Shown here: piece after piece, positions 38,206 through 45,609 of the stretch | Layout of the letters: each line of letters opens with the position of its first letter | Numbering within the stretch: position 1 is the first letter of the stretch | Assembly: GCA_016712625.1 (NCBI GenBank) | Contig: JADJQQ010000001.1 | Span: 620,001-684,000, forward strand | Length of the DNA stretch: 64,000 nt | Source: Candidatus Competibacteraceae bacterium | GTDB lineage: Bacteria; Pseudomonadota; Gammaproteobacteria; Competibacterales; Competibacteraceae | Reading direction: 5' to 3' | Notes under the pieces: model-generated | Seen by the model: only the letters and a program-made list of their open reading frames with translations | What the model was told of the DNA's origin: nothing | Databases searched by the model: none | Program-made: the position numbers and the translations under genes

Positions 38206-38451
38206 GCATCCGACCATTCTACCCGCCTTCAACGCATTACACCTTTAATTTTAATAATTATTCCAATATTATCAATTAATTATTTAAAAATAACGCATAT
38301 GATAGTAATAATTTTGATACCTTATAATAAGTAATAAAGTGACAATTACCGTATTTATTATCGGACAATAATTTGTTATATTGCGTCTGCACAATAAATA
38401 CAAGCGGTCATGGCCGCCATCAATATTTAAGAAAAACAGGAGAGCACCTTG
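38206..38451 (+). promoter_or_regulatory. AT-rich promoter region of the CBS-domain gene
   Basis: This 246-bp gap is far more AT-rich than its neighbours. A perfect -10 hexamer TATAAT lies at 38323-38328, with a weak -35-like ATGATA at 38299-38304 (18-bp spacing). AGGAG lies 9 bases before the downstream ATG. No small gene is apparent. Confidence 0.4.
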
Positions 38452-39051
38452 ATGCAGCAACCTTTTCACTCGCTTCCGCTACGCCAGCTCGACCGGGGAA
38501 TCCGTTATGCTCGGCCCAAGCAACAGCTACCCCGGCGTATTACCCCCAATGATCCGGCATTGTCGGTCATGACCGATCTCTGCCAGATCACGGCCGTCAC
38601 CATCGAACTATCAACTCCCCTAAGCAAGGCGATGGATCTGATGATCCAGCGCGGCATTCGCATTCTGCTGGTTTGCGACGCCGCCGACAGCATTCTGGGC
38701 GTGATTACCAGCCGCGATCTGAACGGCGAGAAAGCGAAGCGCATTATGGCTAAGGCGGGCTGTGCTTACGACGACTTGCTGGTTTCCGATGTCATGACGC
38801 TGCGACCAAAACTGGAAGTGATGATGATGGAAGAGGTGCTGGTCGCCAAGGTGGGTGACATCATCGCGACACTGCGGCAGGTCAACCGCCAACATGCCCT
38901 GGTGTTAGACACCGATCCCGAGACTGACATTCCGGCGATACGGGGCATCTTCTCGTTAGCTGAGATCGGCGTGCGACTGGGGTTGAACATCAATCCGTCG
39001 CGGCAACCGACGACTTACGCCGAGTTGGAAAAAGCGGGCGCCACATTATAA
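38452..39051 (+). CDS. CBS-domain pair protein
   Basis: About 199 residues with two CBS motifs (about 35-90 and 105-170). Recognisable parts are TPLSKAMDLMIQRGIRILLV, ILGVITSRDLNGEKA, VSDVMTLRPKLEVM, and a more divergent second half with IRGIFSLAEIGVRLGL. CBS pairs bind adenine nucleotides or other ligands to control partners. No catalytic domain is fused, so this is a stand-alone sensor. The ATG at 38452 is used rather than the TTG at 38449. A terminator hairpin follows at 39076. Confidence 0.85.
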   Translation: MQQPFHSLPLRQLDRGIRYARPKQQLPRRITPNDPALSVMTDLCQITAVTIELSTPLSKAMDLMIQRGIRILLVCDAADSILGVITSRDLNGEKAKRIMAKAGCAYDDLLVSDVMTLRPKLEVMMMEEVLVAKVGDIIATLRQVNRQHALVLDTDPETDIPAIRGIFSLAEIGVRLGLNINPSRQPTTYAELEKAGATL

Positions 39052-39075
39052 CCCGTCTATTTGATTCAGATAAGC

Positions 39076-39104
39076 AAAGGCGACGGTCAGTCGCCTTTAT
39101 TCGT
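39076..39104 (+). terminator. Rho-independent terminator after the CBS gene
   Basis: AAAGGCGAC (39076-39084) pairs perfectly with GTCGCCTTT (39090-39098) across a 5-base loop, followed by ATTCGTTT. It is 25 bp after the CBS gene stop. The U-tract is interrupted but the stem is strong. Confidence 0.75.
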
Positions 39105-39159
39105 TTGGGCCTTTAATGATTTCTGGGCTAGGTCATTTTTAACTTTAAAATTGCTCTTA

Positions 39160-39882
39160 TTATTGGTCAAATCGAAATCGAACTTCCATGTAACTATCAG
39201 CGAGATAGTCTAATAGCGCATATATAAAAAAAATTAACCCTGCCATTTCAAAACTCTCTTCGGTAGTTGTCATTATATTATACGTTAGATTGTTAGTACC
39301 AAGTAATTCAGCATGTCTCCCGCCTAAAAACTCTAAACCAATAGACCCACTAAGATATAAAGTTCCGGCCAATAAAAATGCAAACCTCGTTTTCGCGGGG
39401 AGACGCAATAAAAATTTCAAAAAAAACAGTACGAGAACTAAAACAAGAATGATGCCCGGTATAACCCAAGCGAAATAAAATATCCCAAGGTTGGGATTAT
39501 TTAACAAGTTTCGAAAAGGGATATTCAGCATTTCATGAATTTGAAATGCCTCGTCATAGGCCATAAAAAGGAATCCGAGCGAAAGAATTAGCCATTTCGA
39601 CACATCAGGAACCTTACGCTTGCGATTAAGAATAAAGATAACCGCAAGGAGTAAAGCTGCAAAAATCATTAGTAATACAGAGAAGAAGGTCGGGATGTTA
39701 CGCTCATTATTGACATTAAACAGGGGAACCAATCCCTTGAGATAATCATATCCAAGCATGAACCTTGACAGCTGCCCTCCAAGGCTGGCAAGCACTAGAA
39801 AAAACGCCATGAATCCTAATAAGCGAGCAATTTTAGATGGATTAAGTGATATTTCACTTATCTCTATATTCACTATAAACAC
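39160..39882 (-). CDS. AT-rich integral membrane protein, unknown
   Basis: A 240-residue protein with about six transmembrane helices (roughly 20-38, 66-86, 95-110, 132-155, 165-185, 210-230). I do not recognise the family. Acidic and His residues sit at membrane edges in MAYDEAFQIHE, GGRHAELLG and TTTEESFEMAG, which could form a metal or catalytic site. Base composition is much more AT-rich than the flanking chromosome, with rare Ile and Asn codons, pointing to recent acquisition. The GTG at 39882 is used; a GTG at 39873 with AGGG upstream is an alternative. It is the last gene of the minus-strand accessory run. Confidence 0.65.
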   Translation of the reverse strand: MFIVNIEISEISLNPSKIARLLGFMAFFLVLASLGGQLSRFMLGYDYLKGLVPLFNVNNERNIPTFFSVLLMIFAALLLAVIFILNRKRKVPDVSKWLILSLGFLFMAYDEAFQIHEMLNIPFRNLLNNPNLGIFYFAWVIPGIILVLVLVLFFLKFLLRLPAKTRFAFLLAGTLYLSGSIGLEFLGGRHAELLGTNNLTYNIMTTTEESFEMAGLIFFIYALLDYLADSYMEVRFRFDQ

Positions 39883-39954
39883 CCTGAAATTATCAATATT
39901 GTCAAAATTTGAAATGGCAAGCGAACACCTTGGACTTCACTGGGTGGCGCGCCG

Positions 39955-40067
39955 CAATAACGATTCCGTTCATCTGCCCGACCCTCTCGGTGGGCCATGA
40001 AGTCCCAGAAACCTGGGTGCGGGTTGGGTTAGGTGCAGCACCTAGTTCCGCGATGCTAACCCCCAAC
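39955..40067 (-). repeat. attC-like imperfect palindrome downstream of the FGE-like gene
   Basis: On the minus strand, right after the FGE-like stop, GTTGGGGGTTAG (40067-40056) is inversely repeated as CTAACCCAAC (40033-40024). Inside it ACCTAAC (40034-40028) fits the RYYYAAC core of integron attC sites. A GTTATTG further on (39961-39955) could be the opposite core. The structure is degenerate, so this is a candidate site only. Confidence 0.35.
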
Positions 40068-41090
40068 TCACCGTAACGCCAGAACTCGGCGACCGACCGT
40101 ATACCCGTGCGCAATCGGCTCAGCCGGATCATGCTTGCAGGCGTGTTCCTCGAAGTAGGCCGTGGCCAAGGTAAGCCAGCCGATAAAGAAGCCCGTCCCC
40201 CCACAGATCATGCAGCCGTCGTCTCCGCCACGAGTAATGCCAACCTCGGCTACTAACTCGCATTTGTACGGATTCGAAGCGATCAGCAGGCCGAACGCAT
40301 TTGGCTGCTGGTGGCAATCCCAATCCGAGGTGAACCCTTCGGCGGGGCGCTCCAGCTTGCCCGCGGACAGTACCCATTGCCTCCGCCAAGCCGCTTCCGC
40401 CGGGCTGATATCCGTTGGATAGCGGTCACACGGGACGTGATCGCCCCACCGGAACAAGGTCGGTGCGCCACCCCCGCAGGCGTACTCCCATTCGTCCGAA
40501 GTCGGGAAGCGGAAGCCCGCTGCCGCCAACCGTGCCGCCAAGTCCGCGTGGGTACATGACAGGGAGCGCTCAGCGATTAGCTCCCCCTCCGGACCTCGGC
40601 GGACCCGAGTACTGACATCCCCGTGGGATACCTCCACCGGTCTCTGTGCCCCGTATTCGCGGAGGATACTTTGCACCTCGGGATCATCAGCGCCTATTGG
40701 TTCCCACCCCAGCTCCACCGCGGCCGTCTCAATGAGGAATGGTGAAAATTTCACTCGACGGACCCGCAATGTGACTTCCGCGATGTACTCTTGGACGGTC
40801 TTGTCGATCCCATATTCCTTTGAAGTATCTTGCCAGCTCTCCAGCTCGTCCGGGTTCGGCCTCCACGGTCGCTCGGCGTTGTATCCGAGCGAAGCCACGG
40901 CGCCGGGGATGAGCGCGAAGGTAGCGTTATCTTTTTGATAGAGAGCGACGTGGTGTTGCCGCTTGGCAAGCTTAAAGCAGCGGATAGCCTGAAAAGTGAA
41001 ACCAGACGGGAGCTGCTTCGCCAAATGCTTGGCAAGGGCTTCGCGCTCGGCTGGTGTAACGCCTTCCCAGCGCGCGGCTGATAAGTCCAT
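40068..41090 (-). CDS. Formylglycine-generating-enzyme-like (SUMF1/FGE fold) protein
   Basis: A 340-residue protein whose C-terminal half (about 190-340) has the C-type-lectin-like FGE fold signature: RFPTSDEWEYACGGG followed by LFRWGD, then QPNAFGLLIASNPYKCELV and GGDDGCMICGGTGFFIGWL. True FGEs oxidise a sulfatase Cys to formylglycine using a specific Cys pair; here CMIC is in an unusual position, so that activity is doubtful. The N-terminal half is not recognised. The ATG follows GGAG by 8 bases. No sulfatase is nearby. It stands between two attC-like sites, as a cassette would. Confidence 0.7.
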   Translation of the reverse strand: MDLSAARWEGVTPAEREALAKHLAKQLPSGFTFQAIRCFKLAKRQHHVALYQKDNATFALIPGAVASLGYNAERPWRPNPDELESWQDTSKEYGIDKTVQEYIAEVTLRVRRVKFSPFLIETAAVELGWEPIGADDPEVQSILREYGAQRPVEVSHGDVSTRVRRGPEGELIAERSLSCTHADLAARLAAAGFRFPTSDEWEYACGGGAPTLFRWGDHVPCDRYPTDISPAEAAWRRQWVLSAGKLERPAEGFTSDWDCHQQPNAFGLLIASNPYKCELVAEVGITRGGDDGCMICGGTGFFIGWLTLATAYFEEHACKHDPAEPIAHGYTVGRRVLALR

Positions 41091-41132
41091 CTCGCGTTCT
41101 CCCTCGCATAAGGGGGCGGCGCGAAGCGCCCG

Positions 41133-41190
41133 CGATAACGTTGGAAATCAGCGGCGGCTGAAGGCCGTCCGCTGTATTGACTTGTTAGAC
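41133..41190 (-). repeat. attC-like site between agmatine deiminase and FGE-like genes
   Basis: On the minus strand this 58-base element begins GTCTAAC (RYYYAAC type) overlapping the TAA stop of the agmatine deiminase gene. It has an inner stem GCGGACGGC / GCCGCCGC with a short loop, and ends near GTTATCG. Stop overlap, length and inner stem fit an attC, but the right-hand core departs from GTTRRRY. Confidence 0.45.
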
Positions 41191-42288
41191 CAACGGCTCT
41201 TGCTGCGTGGTGCAGTGGATGCCACCACCGCCCGCCGCAATGCCATCGATGTTGATCTGAATTACCTTTCGTTCTGGAAACAGTCGTTGGAGTGTTTGCT
41301 TTGCTGCCAAGTCGGTTGTTAGATCGCCAAATTCAGGCGCGATAACCGCGCCATTGCAAACATAAAAATTGATGTAACCCGCTGCAAAATCATCGTTCAA
41401 AAATTTTTCCCGTACTGTTGAAGGAGCTTCAAGGACAAACACTTCTAGCTTGCGCCCTTCGGCATCCGTGGCGGCACGCAAAATCTCTAAATGCCGCTTG
41501 GTCACAGCGTGGTCAAAAGACTTGGGGTCGGGGTCGTAACCCGCGACAACGATGCCGGGTTTAACAAATCGGGCATAAAAATCGGTATGTCCGTCCGTGA
41601 TGTCTTTGCCTTTGATTCCCGGCAACCAAACAATTTTTTTCAGCCCGAGTAACTTTCTCAGCTCGGCTTCACACACAGATTTACTAACATCTGGATTTCG
41701 GTTTGAATTAAGAACGCAACTCTCGGTAATAATCGCTGTACCTTGTCCATCCACTTCAATGCCTCCTCCTTCCAAAACCAATTTGGTTTGAATACGTTGC
41801 GCTCCGGCATTTGTCGCAACAAAGCCTGCTACTTCCGCGTCACGGTCATAGTCTTGTTTTTTCCCCCAGCCGTTGAAATTGAAATTGACACCTGCCTTCT
41901 CACCATTTTCAGTTATTACAAACACAGGGCCAGTATCGCGCATCCATAGGTCATCAAGCGGACAGATAATCAGCTCAATTTCTTTGCCGACTAGCTGTCG
42001 TGCAGTGGCGAAGTCTTCTCTCCTGACTAGCATCGATACAGGCTCAAATACTGTGATAGTCCGGGCTATCAAGGCAAGATTTTGCTGTACCTCGGGAATG
42101 AGTTTATTTCCCCAAATTCGCCTATGGGCTCCAAAGGCCATCCATGTGCGCTTGTGCGGCTCACCTTCATCAGGCATGAACCACACATTCTTTTCACTGC
42201 CCATCAACAATGTGCTCCTTGAGCAACCCAACAGCACCCCGCCAGCAAGAACGCCCATGGATTGAATGACTTCCCGACGAGTGCTCAT
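41185..42288 (-). CDS. Exported agmatine deiminase-family protein (Tat lipoprotein signal)
   Basis: A 367-residue member of the agmatine deiminase / bacterial peptidylarginine deiminase family, which converts agmatine to N-carbamoylputrescine. Active-site features are LDDLWMRDTGPVF, the His in DITDGHTDFYARF and the nucleophilic Cys359 in GGGGIHCTTQQEP. Cytosolic AguA lacks export signals, but this protein starts with RR at residues 4-5, a hydrophobic stretch and a lipobox LLGC (Cys22), predicting Tat export and lipidation. The gene is less GC-rich than its chromosomal neighbours. It may let the cell use external agmatine. Peptidylarginine deiminase activity is an alternative. Confidence 0.85.
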   Translation of the reverse strand: MSTRREVIQSMGVLAGGVLLGCSRSTLLMGSEKNVWFMPDEGEPHKRTWMAFGAHRRIWGNKLIPEVQQNLALIARTITVFEPVSMLVRREDFATARQLVGKEIELIICPLDDLWMRDTGPVFVITENGEKAGVNFNFNGWGKKQDYDRDAEVAGFVATNAGAQRIQTKLVLEGGGIEVDGQGTAIITESCVLNSNRNPDVSKSVCEAELRKLLGLKKIVWLPGIKGKDITDGHTDFYARFVKPGIVVAGYDPDPKSFDHAVTKRHLEILRAATDAEGRKLEVFVLEAPSTVREKFLNDDFAAGYINFYVCNGAVIAPEFGDLTTDLAAKQTLQRLFPERKVIQINIDGIAAGGGGIHCTTQQEPLV

Positions 42289-42325
42289 GCCATCCGCCCG
42301 CGCGGCGCGAAGCGTCCGCGACCAC

Positions 42326-42396
42326 GCCCCAACTCGCCCGACCCCGCGCCGAAGCGAAGCGAAGGCGCGAGAGTCGTTTGCAGCGCCTTGTTAGGC
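42326..42396 (-). repeat. attC-like site downstream of the zinc-ribbon gene
   Basis: On the minus strand this 71-base element starts GCCTAACAAGGCGCTGCA, one base after the TGA of the small zinc-ribbon gene, which closely resembles the left end of many chromosomal-integron attC sites. An inner stem CGACTCTCGCGCC / GGCGCGGGGTCG follows, and the right end GTTGGGGC is one G longer than GTTGGGC. This is the most convincing of the three candidate sites. Confidence 0.5.
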
Positions 42397-42397
42397 A

Positions 42398-42646
42398 TCA
42401 TGTGAACGTAGCAGTGCCATTGTGTCCGCAGCTTGGACATTTGAATGTACCCTTGGTTGATGGGCTGGAACCACCTGAAACTGGCGGAGGCAATGCTACT
42501 GGGCCAGCTCCTCCTGATGCGACGGCGTAAATGTAGTTGGCGTATGCAGCCAATGACTTGTACGCCTCCGAACGCACGCCAGTCGGTAGCTTTTCAAAGC
42601 GCGATATGGCAGCGTCAGCTAGATTCTTGGATTCTTCCACGGACAT
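42398..42646 (-). CDS. Small protein with C-terminal zinc-ribbon half
   Basis: An 82-residue protein of unknown function. The N-terminal 45 residues are helical (EESKNLADAAISRFEKLP...). A Gly/Pro/Ser linker follows, then KGTFKCPSCGHNGTATFT with a single CxxC pair, half of a zinc ribbon, so metal binding may require dimerisation. The ATG has AGGA about 8 bases upstream. It lies 10 bp after the 138-residue gene upstream and is probably cotranscribed with it. Confidence 0.6.
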   Translation of the reverse strand: MSVEESKNLADAAISRFEKLPTGVRSEAYKSLAAYANYIYAVASGGAGPVALPPPVSGGSSPSTKGTFKCPSCGHNGTATFT

Positions 42647-42656
42647 GACATTGATC

Positions 42657-43073
42657 CTATTTAAAGTTTTCTAGGTTCGGCCACCAAGACCAAGAGTTTT
42701 CAAGATACTTAGATGCTCGCCCTTTTGCTGAAGAGATGTTTTCGCGGAATGATTTGGCCTCTTTGATGACACCCACTTTATCGAGGAACCCTTTGTCTAC
42801 AGCACCCTCTTTCACGAGGCTCGCAACATAGTGGAACCAATCTCCGACGCGCCTCAGTAGCACAAGGTTTTCTGATTTTGATAACGTATCCATGATGTCT
42901 TCTTGCGAGAAGACCCCTTTGACCTGACCGATATGCTCGTAAAATGAGAAAAAATCTTTAATAACGCTGAGCGTGACATCAAGTTTTTGCTTGCGATTTG
43001 TGATAACGGCATTAACTCCAGCGCCTGCGAGGCCACCGGAAATTAGAGAAATCACAGCTTGCAGTTCGTCCAT
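42657..43073 (-). CDS. Hypothetical protein with N-terminal membrane anchor
   Basis: A 138-residue protein that I cannot assign to a family. The N-terminus (LQAVISLISGGLAGAGVNAVI) is hydrophobic and Gly-rich and could insert in the membrane. The rest is soluble and helical, ending with the aromatic stretch LENSWSWWPNLENF. An AAGGAG lies 6 bases before the ATG, a strong site. It is less GC-rich than the core chromosome, so probably acquired. The small zinc-ribbon gene follows it. A phage, defence or cassette origin is possible but unsupported by motifs. Confidence 0.6.
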   Translation of the reverse strand: MDELQAVISLISGGLAGAGVNAVITNRKQKLDVTLSVIKDFFSFYEHIGQVKGVFSQEDIMDTLSKSENLVLLRRVGDWFHYVASLVKEGAVDKGFLDKVGVIKEAKSFRENISSAKGRASKYLENSWSWWPNLENFK

Positions 43074-43131
43074 ACATTCTCCTTGCTTGACGTCTAAAAA
43101 CGGGCGAATAGCCCTTCCAGATATTCATCGG

Positions 43132-43332
43132 CTAATGCTGGGAATGTTGTATCGCGTGGATAGATGTGACCCCTTCTAACATTAGTGATAGCCGTGCCAC
43201 TTCTATCACGCAACTATACACCGTAAGAGTCATCACCGTTATCCCAATAATGATCATGGCTTCCGCCATCCATTCCCGATCTGCTTTCACTTGTTTTCGC
43301 CCTTTATCATCTACACTAGGCTTAAACCACAA
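43132..43332 (-). CDS. Possible small membrane protein
   Basis: A 66-residue frame with a charged N-terminus (DDKGRKQVKADREW) and one hydrophobic segment (IIIGITVMTLTVYSCVIEVA). The only early start is a TTG at 43332 with weak ribosome-binding context; an in-frame stop lies just upstream. A better Shine-Dalgarno (AGGAGAAATG, near 43375) opens a different, 22-codon frame that ends near 43305. This could reflect a frameshifted or leader arrangement. Low confidence that it is expressed. Confidence 0.3.
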   Translation of the reverse strand: MWFKPSVDDKGRKQVKADREWMAEAMIIIGITVMTLTVYSCVIEVARLSLMLEGVTSIHAIQHSQH

Positions 43333-43403
43333 ACCTGAGACGCCTTATTCTGCACTTCGCCACGATACTGACATTTCATTTCTCCTGATCCGCATCCTCA
43401 TAA

Positions 43404-43892
43404 TTATGCAATCGGAACCCTTGGCGCAATCAAACAATCCAATCCACATAACACCGTTGCCACGCATTCAACCGCCTGTCCCACCACCGCGCGAACCTCC
43501 GGCGATAACTCAATCCCCAACTCCATATCCAGTGGCACCACGCCAATCAAGGTAATGTGACCCGGTGCTTCATCGGTCAGGGTCAGCGTCGCTAATACAT
43601 CCGCCAGACCAAGTTGATGCGGCGAATAACGGGTTTGAAAAAAGGCGGGGACTTCAGCATCAATGAGCTTGATCACCGTCCCTGGCGGCGCATCCTCCTT
43701 GACCGCATCGCAAATCAACAGATGATCGCAACCGGCGATGACATTCAACAGCTCCATCCCCGCTGTACCACCATCGACGACCTCAACCTCTGGTGGCAAC
43801 CCATAGCGTTCGGATAGAGCCTCGACCACCCGCACCCCGACCCCTTCATCACGCAGCAGAATATTACCGAGGCCCAGCACCACCACCCGCAT
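43404..43892 (-). CDS. hybD: [NiFe] hydrogenase maturation protease (HybD/HyaD family)
   Basis: Endopeptidase that removes the C-terminal extension of the large subunit after Ni insertion. The 162-residue protein begins MRVVVLGLGNILLRDEGVGVRV, with the Ni-sensing Glu in DEGVG (about 16), Asp in VVDGGTAGMEL, and His in YSPHQLGLADVL (about 93). The ATG at 43892 overlaps the stop of hybC in TGATG, so translation is coupled; a longer in-frame reading from 43961 lies inside hybC and is unlikely. Last gene of the hyb operon. hybE, hybF and hybG do not follow. Confidence 0.93.
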   Translation of the reverse strand: MRVVVLGLGNILLRDEGVGVRVVEALSERYGLPPEVEVVDGGTAGMELLNVIAGCDHLLICDAVKEDAPPGTVIKLIDAEVPAFFQTRYSPHQLGLADVLATLTLTDEAPGHITLIGVVPLDMELGIELSPEVRAVVGQAVECVATVLCGLDCLIAPRVPIA

Positions 43893-45598
43893 CAGAGCGC
43901 TTTGACCTGTACGATGGGCCGCTTCTTGGCGTCGACCAGATGAATCGCGCAGGCCAGACACGGATCAAAGGAATGCACTGTCCGCAACACCTCCAACGGC
44001 AATTCGGCGTTGGCGACCGGATTATCCATCAGCGACGCCTCATAAGGGCCGGGCGCGTCGTTATCGTCGCGCGGCCCCGCGTTCCAGGTGCTCGGCACCA
44101 CCGCCTGATAATTCTTGATCTTGCCGTTTTCGATCACCGCCCAATGCGACAGCACCCCGCGCGGCGCTTCGTGATAGCCAAAACCGCGAATCTCACCCTT
44201 GGGAAACACCGGTCGATTGAAGGTATCGAAATCACCCTTGGCAATATTGTCGATCAACAATTGCCATTGATTTTGCAACGACTCCAGCAACACCGCGCAG
44301 CGGATCGCCCGCGCCGCAATCCGGCCGATGGTGGAATGCAGCGCCGTCACCGGAATCTCGGTCTGGGCAATCGCGCCCGCGACTTCCAACACCCGGTTCA
44401 GGTGGCGCTTGGTCGGCTCGTGGCCCGCGGCGACCAACCCCAACACGTTGGCCAGCGGCCCCACCTGTACCCGCTGGTCGTAGAAGGTCGGGGCCTTGAC
44501 CCAGGAATATTTGCCGTTGTCTTCAAAGCCGGTATGCAGCGGTCGGGTCTGGCCGTCGTAGGGATGCCGCGCCCGGTCATCGCCCTTGTATTCATACCAG
44601 GCGTGCTTGACGCTTTCCTTTACTCCGTCGCGGAAGAAGCCGTCTTGATAGCTGGTAATGGGTTTGAAGCTCGCTAAATCCCCTTTAGCGATAAAGCCGC
44701 CGGGCAATTCAAAGCGGGTGCCCTTGGTGTCCAACGGCAGATCGGGCACCGACAGATAATCGGTCACGCCCGCGCCGTATTTTGTCCAATCCGCATACAG
44801 CGCGCCGACCGCGGCCACGTCGTGTAGCATCGCTTTATTGACGAACTCGCCCAGCTTGTCGATTTCCGCCTTGATCGCAAACAGCCGTTCCAGGGTCAGG
44901 GTCGATTGGCTGTCGGGATTGATCGGATTGGCCACCCCGCCCACCGCCAGATTCTGAATGTGCGGCGTTTTGGAACCGAGAATGGCGACGATGCGGTTGG
45001 CGATCCGCTGATATTCCAGCGCTTGCAAATAATGGGTGGCCGCCAACAGATTGACCTCCGGCGGCAACTTCATCGCTGGATGGCCCCAATACCCGCTGGC
45101 GAACACGCCCAACTGGCCGCTGCCGACGAAGGCTTTCAGCTTCTCTTGGGTCTGGCGGATTTCCTGCACGCTGTTGCGTCGATAATCGGACAAGCCCGCG
45201 CCGAGGTTCGCCGCCGCCACCGGATCGGCGGACAAGGCCGAGACGATATCGACCCAATCCAGTGCCGCCAGTTGATAAAAATGGACGATATGATCGTGGA
45301 TGCCATGCGCGGCCACGATCATGTTGCGGATGTACTGGGCGTTGAGCGGCACTTCCAGGTCAAGCGCGTTTTCGACCGCCCGCACCGACACGATGGCGTG
45401 CACGGTGGTGCACACCCCGCAAATGCGTTGGGCGTAAATCCAGGCGTCGCGCGGGTCGCGGCCTTGCAAAATGATCTCGATACCGCGCCACATTTGCCCG
45501 GAAGACCACGCATTAGTGACCTTGCCGTTGTTCACCTCGCAATCGATCCGTAAATGGCCTTCGATGCGGGTGATGGGATCAATGGTGATTCGAGTCAT
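43892..45598 (-). CDS. hybC: [NiFe] hydrogenase large subunit (HybC-like)
   Basis: Catalytic subunit of 568 residues holding the NiFe(CN)2CO centre. Ni ligands are the two CxxC pairs RICGVCTTVHA (about 60) and DPCLACAIH near the C-terminus. The 15-residue tail after His is the peptide cut by HybD. The N-terminus (ITIDPITRIEGHLRID) is standard. The ATG at 45598 follows GGAGG by 5 bases; a longer ORF to 45847 lies inside hybB and is spurious. With hybO, A and B it forms a group 1c-like (Hyb-type) hydrogenase, typically H2-oxidising and quinone-linked. Oxygen tolerance is not predicted, since extra small-subunit cysteines are not evident. Confidence 0.95.
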   Translation of the reverse strand: MTRITIDPITRIEGHLRIDCEVNNGKVTNAWSSGQMWRGIEIILQGRDPRDAWIYAQRICGVCTTVHAIVSVRAVENALDLEVPLNAQYIRNMIVAAHGIHDHIVHFYQLAALDWVDIVSALSADPVAAANLGAGLSDYRRNSVQEIRQTQEKLKAFVGSGQLGVFASGYWGHPAMKLPPEVNLLAATHYLQALEYQRIANRIVAILGSKTPHIQNLAVGGVANPINPDSQSTLTLERLFAIKAEIDKLGEFVNKAMLHDVAAVGALYADWTKYGAGVTDYLSVPDLPLDTKGTRFELPGGFIAKGDLASFKPITSYQDGFFRDGVKESVKHAWYEYKGDDRARHPYDGQTRPLHTGFEDNGKYSWVKAPTFYDQRVQVGPLANVLGLVAAGHEPTKRHLNRVLEVAGAIAQTEIPVTALHSTIGRIAARAIRCAVLLESLQNQWQLLIDNIAKGDFDTFNRPVFPKGEIRGFGYHEAPRGVLSHWAVIENGKIKNYQAVVPSTWNAGPRDDNDAPGPYEASLMDNPVANAELPLEVLRTVHSFDPCLACAIHLVDAKKRPIVQVKAL

Positions 45599-45609
45599 GA
45601 CGGCCTCCA

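Noticed and set aside
43166..43555. 129-codon plus-strand frame overlapping the end of hybD
   Set aside because: It overlaps the confident hybD gene antisense and is Pro/Thr-rich without motifs.
43793..45553. Long plus-strand frames opposite the hydrogenase large subunit
   Set aside because: Their composition (His/Arg/Gln-rich) is that of antisense to a GC-rich conserved gene; hybC is certain.
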